Source: Bacillota bacterium (GTDB lineage: Bacteria; Bacillota; Clostridia; Lachnospirales; Lachnospiraceae). From it: a stretch of DNA of 28,429 bases. The stretch lies in the NCBI GenBank assembly GCA_023436225.1, contig JAEZKA010000009.1, positions 1-28,429 on the forward strand. The letters run 5' to 3'. Position numbers and translations under genes: made by a program. Within the stretch, counting starts at the first letter, position 1; every line of letters begins with the position of its first letter. The notes beneath the pieces are model-generated. The model saw only the letters and a list, made by a program, of their open reading frames with translations, made no database searches and was not told the DNA's origin. This document shows, piece by piece, positions 23,647 to 28,429 of the stretch.

Positions 23647-25093
23647 GATTGCGGTAGAATTAAGAAATTATAGCTTTCGGTATCAAAATACAGAGGAGTG
23701 GGTACTAAAGGATATTAATTTTAAGCTTCATTATGGGGAATTGATGGTGTTATCCGGTCTATCAGGAGAAGGAAAGTCCACCTTGCTTTATAGTATCAAT
23801 CGTATTATACCGAGTATAATTCAGGGTGAAAGCCAAGGTGAATTCCTGCTTGCTGGGGAGAATGCCCTTGACAAGAAGCCCAGTGAGGTATCTAAGCTGG
23901 TTGGTAGTGTACTGCAGAATGCAGATAGCCAGATTATTAATTATGTAGTCGAGGATGAAATCGCCTTCGGCTGCGAGAATATGGATATGGATCCGGTAAG
24001 GATAAGGGAAGCAATTAGCTCCGCCTGTAATATCATGAAGCTGGAGCCGGAGTGGTACACAAAAACCTTATCAGGTGGACAAAAGCAGAGGCTGATAACG
24101 GCTTCCATTCTTGCTATGGAGCAAAAAATCCTAATATTTGATGAACCCTTAGCTAATTTAGATCTGGAGGGGGCTCATAATCTGCTCCATATGTTAAAAA
24201 GATTATCACAGAATGGTTATGCCATTCTTCTAATCGAGCATCGTCTGGATGTTGTCCTTCCCTATGCAGATTCTGTGGCATGGCTTAGTAATGGAAAGCT
24301 GGTGCTTCATACACCGGAGGAACGATTTCACAAATATACCGGTATCATCGATGGGACCAAAACAAAATTCGTAGTAAGGCAGTCTGAGCCATGTATTCAA
24401 TTAAAGCAGATTGGTTTTAGTGTAGGCAATCGAAGGATATTGGAGGACTTAAGCTTTACCCTTTACCGTGGAGAGCGAGTAGTGATACTGGGGGAAAACG
24501 GCTGTGGTAAGACCACTCTCATGAGACTTATGGCTAGATTAATTAAACCCACTACAGGTAGCTATGAGCAAAGGATCGAGCTGGAGTATAAGAAACGACC
24601 TTCAAAGAATTGGTTCAAAAAGCTGGGCTTTGTTTATCAGAATCCGAATTATCAATTATTCATGCCCTCGGTAGATCAGGAAGTCGGATACCAATCAAAG
24701 ACGGCTGAAGTTACGGAGGAGATGTTGCAAAGGTTTCAATTGAACCATCTTCGTAGTAGGCATCCTCAGTCCTTATCCGAAGGGCAGAAGCGTAGATTGA
24801 CGATAGCCAGTGTCATGGCTATGGAGCCTGAGATATTATTATTGGATGAGCCTACGGTTGGACAGGATTATGATGGATTGAGGAATATCATTCAACAACT
24901 AAATGAGCTGCATGATAGTACCAAGCATGTGATGGTTACGATTACACATGATTTTCGGTGTGCCAAGGCGTTTGCAGACCGAATTCTATGGCTGAAACAG
25001 GGTAAGCTCTATAAGGATGGTGGGCCTGAACTGGCAGAGGAGTATTTCGAAGAGATCATATCATCGGAGCAGGCGATTGGTAAAAATAATTAA
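23639..25093 (+). CDS. ECF transporter fused double ATPase EcfA (CbiO-CbiO)
   Basis: This 484-residue protein consists of two ABC ATPase domains in tandem. Domain 1 (about 1-235): Walker A GLSGEGKST (40-48), signature LSGGQ (144-148), Walker B D168-E169, H-loop His201. Domain 2 (about 250-484): Walker A GENGCGKT (285-292), signature LSEGQ (379-383), Walker B D403-E404, H-loop His437. The second signature has Glu in place of the first Gly, a common variant in CbiO-type proteins. It replaces the separate EcfA/EcfA' pair and powers EcfT. It overlaps ecfT by 8 bases and is the last gene of the operon; a terminator follows 17 bases later. Confidence 0.92.
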   Translation: MDKIAVELRNYSFRYQNTEEWVLKDINFKLHYGELMVLSGLSGEGKSTLLYSINRIIPSIIQGESQGEFLLAGENALDKKPSEVSKLVGSVLQNADSQIINYVVEDEIAFGCENMDMDPVRIREAISSACNIMKLEPEWYTKTLSGGQKQRLITASILAMEQKILIFDEPLANLDLEGAHNLLHMLKRLSQNGYAILLIEHRLDVVLPYADSVAWLSNGKLVLHTPEERFHKYTGIIDGTKTKFVVRQSEPCIQLKQIGFSVGNRRILEDLSFTLYRGERVVILGENGCGKTTLMRLMARLIKPTTGSYEQRIELEYKKRPSKNWFKKLGFVYQNPNYQLFMPSVDQEVGYQSKTAEVTEEMLQRFQLNHLRSRHPQSLSEGQKRRLTIASVMAMEPEILLLDEPTVGQDYDGLRNIIQQLNELHDSTKHVMVTITHDFRCAKAFADRILWLKQGKLYKDGGPELAEEYFEEIISSEQAIGKNN

Positions 25094-25110
25094 TAGGATT
25101 AGTATGGAAT

Positions 25111-25152
25111 AAAGCACCAAGGAGACGAAGAAAGCTCCTATGGTGCTTTTAT
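25111..25152 (+). terminator. Terminator of the ABC/ECF operon
   Basis: AAAGCACCA (25111-25119) pairs with TGGTGCTTT (25141-25149), with an inner AGGAG/CTCCT segment and one bulged A. A T-rich tail TTTTATT follows. Confidence 0.85.
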
Positions 25153-25216
25153 TCTATACAATGAACTTCTACAAAAGCTATTTCTATAAAACAGTAGTGT
25201 TTTATTAGTTTAGTTA

Positions 25217-25245
25217 TTGAATTTTATTATTTTATATAATATAAT
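25217..25245 (+). promoter_or_regulatory. Promoter of the chemoreceptor gene
   Basis: TTGAAT (25217-25222) and a perfect TATAAT (25240-25245) are separated by 17 bases, about 65 bases before the start codon. It looks like a sigma-A promoter, not a flagellar sigma-28 one. Confidence 0.65.
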
Positions 25246-25310
25246 GGTTGGAAATACTAGATAACGGAAGTTATTTACTGTTTTACCCAACTACTTTAGG
25301 AGGATCACTA

Positions 25311-27323
25311 ATGAAGAGGCATAATAGCATTAAGACAAGGATTTTGGTTAGTTTTATTTCGTTGATTTTGGTTGCTACCAGTGTATTAGCATACATTATA
25401 ACCGCTAATGCAGGTAAGCTGATCCGCTTAAACTCTGAGAAAACCGCAGAAATAATGGCGGAAGAGGGATCTAAGCTAGTAACCAGCAGAGTAACCAGTT
25501 ACATGAATGCATTAAAAATCATCTCAATCCAGAAAGAAATTGTTTCAATGAATTGGGAGGAACAACAGGAAATTCTCGCAGAGCAATTATCGAATACGGA
25601 CTATCAGGAGCTAGGTATTGTATTTCCGGATGGGACTGCTCGTTATTCTGACGGTTCGGAAAGTCATTTAGGAGACCATGACTATATTTTGAAAGCGTTT
25701 AACGGAGAACCGAATATCTCCGATGTACTAATCAGCCACGATACCGGAGAACTGGAAATTATGGTATCAGTTCCGATTCGTAAAGATGGAGAGATTGTTG
25801 GTGTAATAATCGGAAGAAGAGACGGTAATTCACTAAGTAGTATTACTAGGGATATGTCGTATTCTAAGCTTGGGTATTCCTATATTGTGGATAATAGTGG
25901 TACTATAGTAGGGCATAAAGATAAGGAGCTGGTACTTAACCAGTATAATCCGATTACATTAGCTGCAGAGGATTCCAGTCATTCTGAGTATGCTAAAACA
26001 ATTCAAACGATCATTGATAACAAGAATGGGTATCTTAAGTACGATTATCCGGATGAAACAGGTGAAATATCCACCCTATATGCAGGTTTTGCGATGATAA
26101 CCGGTACCAATTGGATCTTCATCAGCACCACAGCGGAAAGTGAGGTTATGGCACCGATTACGGCCATGAGCAGTGTGGCAATGATGGTGAATTTTATAGC
26201 CATCGCAGTCATGGCATTAATAATCTACTGGATGGCAAGTAGAATTATTAAGCCTACGATTACACTATCCAAAGTCTCCAATCGTATAGCAAATCTAGAC
26301 CTGACAATCGCTATTCCTGAGAAGCTTCTGAAGAAGAAGGATGAGAATGGTATTCTGGCACAGTCCATGCAGGAGATCATGAAAAATCTACGAAAGATCA
26401 TCGGAGAGGTAACGGACTCTGCACTGCAGGTAGCATCCACTGCTCAAGAATTGACAGCGACGGCAGAACAATCTGCAAGTGCTGCGGAGGAAGTATCCAA
26501 AACGGTAGAAGAAATAGCCAAAGGTGCAGCCGATCAGGCAGCGAATACAGAGATAGGCTCTAATCATGCGATCAGACTAGGTGAATATATTGAGATGAAC
26601 CGAGAATATATGGTGAATATGAATCAAGCTTCAGATCGAGTGAACGCTGTCGTAAATGAGGGTATCGAAGAAGTGACAAGACTGACTAAGATAACGGATG
26701 ACAATAATCAAGCGACCAGAGATATCTATGATATTATCTTGAAGACAAACGATAGTACGGAGCAGATTAGTGAAGCTAGTAATGTGATTGCATCCATCGC
26801 TGATCAGACGAATCTCCTTGCTTTGAATGCCTCCATTGAAGCAGCAAGAGCAGGAGAATTAGGTAAGGGCTTTGCTGTAGTTGCCTCTGAGATTAAGAAG
26901 CTGGCAGGGCAATCCGCTCAATCGACAAGCTACATTGATGGTATCGTGAAAGAGCTTCAGGATAATGTAGCAAGAGCAGTACATAGTATGGAAAGAATGA
27001 ATGAAATCTCAAGGGAACAGTCGGACAGTGTAATTAACACTAAGATAAAATATGAATCAATAAAAGATGCTATGGAGGATTCGGTGGAGGCAATTAATCA
27101 TTTGAATGTTTCCGGTGAAGAAATGATGAAAGCTAAGAATGAAATTTTGGATATGCTGCAGACATTATCTGCTATTGCAGAGGAGAATGCAGCCAGTACA
27201 GAAGAGGCTTCTTCCGCCATGGTAGAGCAAAGCTCGTCCATGGAGGATATCGCAAAGTCCAGTGAGAGACTGGCTTCCCTGGCAACGAATCTTCAACAGA
27301 TTATCTTAAACTTTAAGATTTGA
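25311..27323 (+). CDS. Methyl-accepting chemotaxis protein with a periplasmic-type Cache sensor
   Basis: This 670-residue chemoreceptor starts at 25311, seven bases after AGGAGG (25298-25303). Membrane helix 1 spans about 11-31 and helix 2 about 287-307. The roughly 255-residue extracellular part between them, with LGIVFPDGTARYSDGS and YSYIVDNSGTIVGHKD, fits a dCache_1 ligand-binding domain. A HAMP domain follows (about 308-360), then the coiled-coil signalling domain. The conserved hairpin tip ADQTNLLALNASIEAARAGE is at 497-516. It would report an extracellular small molecule to CheA/CheW; the ligand is not predictable. No CheR-tethering pentapeptide is seen at the C-terminus. It stands alone between two terminators, immediately after the transport operon. 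Confidence 0.93.
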   Translation: MKRHNSIKTRILVSFISLILVATSVLAYIITANAGKLIRLNSEKTAEIMAEEGSKLVTSRVTSYMNALKIISIQKEIVSMNWEEQQEILAEQLSNTDYQELGIVFPDGTARYSDGSESHLGDHDYILKAFNGEPNISDVLISHDTGELEIMVSVPIRKDGEIVGVIIGRRDGNSLSSITRDMSYSKLGYSYIVDNSGTIVGHKDKELVLNQYNPITLAAEDSSHSEYAKTIQTIIDNKNGYLKYDYPDETGEISTLYAGFAMITGTNWIFISTTAESEVMAPITAMSSVAMMVNFIAIAVMALIIYWMASRIIKPTITLSKVSNRIANLDLTIAIPEKLLKKKDENGILAQSMQEIMKNLRKIIGEVTDSALQVASTAQELTATAEQSASAAEEVSKTVEEIAKGAADQAANTEIGSNHAIRLGEYIEMNREYMVNMNQASDRVNAVVNEGIEEVTRLTKITDDNNQATRDIYDIILKTNDSTEQISEASNVIASIADQTNLLALNASIEAARAGELGKGFAVVASEIKKLAGQSAQSTSYIDGIVKELQDNVARAVHSMERMNEISREQSDSVINTKIKYESIKDAMEDSVEAINHLNVSGEEMMKAKNEILDMLQTLSAIAEENAASTEEASSAMVEQSSSMEDIAKSSERLASLATNLQQIILNFKI

Positions 27324-27349
27324 GTCAACATAGAATAGTAATAAAACAG

Positions 27350-27390
27350 AAAGCATGGATCGGGTGAGAGACCTTGATCCATGCTTTTAT
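27350..27390 (+). terminator. Terminator after the chemoreceptor gene
   Basis: AAAGCATGGATC (27350-27361) pairs perfectly with GATCCATGCTTT (27376-27387) around a 14-base loop. The T-tail is short (TTTTAT). Confidence 0.8.
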
Positions 27391-27436
27391 ACTGACACTT
27401 TGTTCTACAAGATATCACAGCTAACCTATGATGATG

Positions 27437-27464
27437 TTGATTTTGGGTATCATATTTGTAGAAT
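27437..27464 (+). promoter_or_regulatory. Possible promoter of the phosphatase gene
   Basis: TTGATT (27437-27442) and TAGAAT (27459-27464) are 16 bases apart, about 90 bases before the gene. The -10 lies inside one arm of an imperfect inverted repeat (27403-27415 with 27452-27463). Confidence 0.35.
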
Positions 27465-27553
27465 ATATAGGGCTCTGTTAAATTTTGAGGTAGCATATTT
27501 CGTCGGATTAGGGTAGAATTATAGAACATACATAGATACTGGAGAGGTTGGAT

Positions 27554-28141
27554 ATGAAAATATACTTAATCAGACATGGTGAAACGGATTGGAATCTGCA
27601 AGGGAGATTTCAGGGCAGAGAGGATATCCCTTTAAATGAGAATGGAATAGAGCAGGCAAAGCGATGTGGCGAGGCATTAATGACGGAGCAATTTTGCGCA
27701 GTTGTTACAAGCCCTTTAATCAGAGCGAAAAGAACAGGGGAAATTATTGCGGGGTATTTGGGAATTGATAAGGTCATAGTGGAAGAGGGAATCATAGAGA
27801 GAGATTTTTCTAAGATATCCGGAATGACTCTGAAGGAGAGAGAGGCTTTTTATGCCTCGGGGGAAGAGGATGATAAGGAGTCTTGGGAGAGCATGAGTGC
27901 TCGCATGATGTCCAGCCTCAAAGAATATGCAGAACAATTTGCTCAGGGCAATATTGTAATGGTTTCTCATGGAGCATCAATTAATTGTGTGCTTGCTAAA
28001 CTCAGCGATAGCAAAACCGGTACCGGTAAAATTATTTTAAAGAATACCTGTATTAATGTAATTCGATATGAGAACGGAAGCTTTATTTTAGAACACTTTA
28101 ATCTAACTCCGGAGGAATATCTAGCTCAGACAAATTCGTGA
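27554..28141 (+). CDS. Histidine phosphatase family protein (phosphoglycerate mutase-like)
   Basis: This 195-residue protein starts at ATG 27554, with GGAGAGG (27541-27547) six bases upstream; an in-frame TTG at 27548 abuts the ribosome binding site and is less likely. The N-terminal LIRHGETDWN holds the phospho-accepting His8 with Arg7. The other pocket residues are Arg57 (SPLIRAKRT), Glu82 (IIERDF) and His139 (MVSHGASIN). All are intact, so it should be an active phosphatase or cofactor-dependent mutase. At about 195 residues it is shorter than GpmA, so a GpmB/CobC-like phosphatase is more likely than a glycolytic mutase. Substrate unknown; neighbours give no clue. Confidence 0.85.
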   Translation: MKIYLIRHGETDWNLQGRFQGREDIPLNENGIEQAKRCGEALMTEQFCAVVTSPLIRAKRTGEIIAGYLGIDKVIVEEGIIERDFSKISGMTLKEREAFYASGEEDDKESWESMSARMMSSLKEYAEQFAQGNIVMVSHGASINCVLAKLSDSKTGTGKIILKNTCINVIRYENGSFILEHFNLTPEEYLAQTNS

Positions 28142-28197
28142 TTAACGTGCAGGATAGCTTGCAGTTGTTAATTAATTACTATATTATGGTTTTTGTG

Positions 28198-28226
28198 TTG
28201 ACATTCTTTCATGACAGTGCTAGAAT
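28198..28226 (+). promoter_or_regulatory. Strong promoter of the terminal ABC ATPase gene
   Basis: A perfect TTGACA (28198-28203) and TAGAAT (28221-28226) are separated by 17 bases, with an extended -10 TG at 28218-28219. It lies about 130 bases before the next start codon. Confidence 0.8.
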
Positions 28227-28353
28227 ATATTTTCGCTTAAATAAATATTTACCGCGGGTTTTCTTGGCAAAATCCAAGGAAAAAAGTGTACCTTTTAGGT
28301 ATGCCGTCGCTTGGCAAGATATTTGAAAAAATATTACTACCAGGAGGAATAAC
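28227..28353 (+). other. Leader of the terminal ABC ATPase gene with small hairpins
   Basis: Two perfect small hairpins lie here: CTTGG/CCAAG (28263-28267 with 28274-28278) and TACCT/AGGTA (28289-28293 with 28297-28301). The string CTTGGCAA occurs twice (28263-28270 and 28310-28317), so the second copy could compete for the CCAAG arm. I recognise no known riboswitch class. Confidence 0.4.
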
Positions 28354-28429
28354 ATGATCAAGGTTGAACACATCTCTAAGACCTTCAAGGTCAGCCGGCG
28401 CAACGCCGGATTTTCTGAAGCATTCAAGG
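28354..28429 (+). CDS. ABC transporter ATP-binding protein, N-terminal fragment cut by the window end
   Basis: Only the first 25 codons are present. The start at 28354 has AGGAGGA (28342-28348) upstream. The visible sequence MIKVEHISKTFKV followed by a basic stretch is the usual beginning of an ABC ATPase. The insertion-like SRRNAGFSEAFK resembles ABC-2-type (daunorubicin/polysaccharide exporter-like) ATPases, whose first strand is followed by a longer loop before Walker A. The Walker A motif lies beyond the window. The coding sequence contains a GC-rich perfect hairpin CCGGCG/CGCCGG near 28395. Confidence 0.72.
   Translation, partial: MIKVEHISKTFKVSRRNAGFSEAFK

Noticed and set aside
1..28429. 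CRISPR arrays, tRNA or rRNA genes, insertion sequences, phage or defence genes
   Set aside because: No regularly spaced repeats, cloverleaf-like sequences, transposase/integrase motifs or terminal repeats were seen on either strand by reading; all long frames are assigned to housekeeping, transport or sensing genes.

Overview
The window looks like ordinary chromosome of a low- to mid-GC anaerobic Firmicute, most likely a motile member of the Lachnospiraceae/Clostridia. That assignment is an inference from gene content: a T-box leader, an archaeal-type AspRS with GatCAB, PflB/PflA, a FliK-like protein, PilZ, ECF transporters, strong AGGAGG ribosome binding sites and TTGACA/TATAAT promoters. 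I see no rRNA, tRNA, CRISPR array, insertion sequence or phage gene.

Layout. (1) 1-5160: the 3' end of a T-box riboswitch, then aspS2-gatC-gatA-gatB. This is the indirect route that charges tRNA(Asn) (and possibly tRNA(Gln)) by transamidation; the AspRS carries the His/Pro pair expected of a non-discriminating enzyme. (2) 5189-7959: a small PilZ (c-di-GMP receptor) gene converging on a long FliK-like gene, sharing a terminator. (3) 7960-14923: gltB and gltD, the two subunits of NADPH-type glutamate synthase, unusually separated by about 510 bases of structured non-coding DNA; gltB has a long hairpin in its leader. (4) 15085-18515: pflB and pflA, pyruvate formate-lyase and its radical-SAM activase, behind a Crp/Fnr-like palindrome and a long inverted repeat. 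(5) 18718-25152: a five-gene transport operon with two overlapping exporter-type ABC half-transporters, an ECF S component, EcfT and a double-ATPase EcfA. Its promoter is followed directly by a 15/19 match to the classical Fur box. (6) 25217-28429: a dCache-type chemoreceptor, a histidine-phosphatase/phosphoglycerate-mutase-family protein, and the first codons of an ABC-2-type ATPase behind a strong promoter.

The most interesting locus is (5). It joins a YbtPQ/IrtAB-like ABC pair to a complete ECF importer under an apparent iron-responsive operator, which suggests uptake of iron, heme or a metallophore; the substrate cannot be read from sequence. Other regions worth a look are the gltB leader hairpin, the gltB-gltD gap, the direct repeats between the divergent fliK-like/gltB promoters, and the nested regulatory DNA in front of pflB.

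Gene starts given here were moved from the longest open frame to the codon preceded by a good ribosome binding site wherever the two differ.
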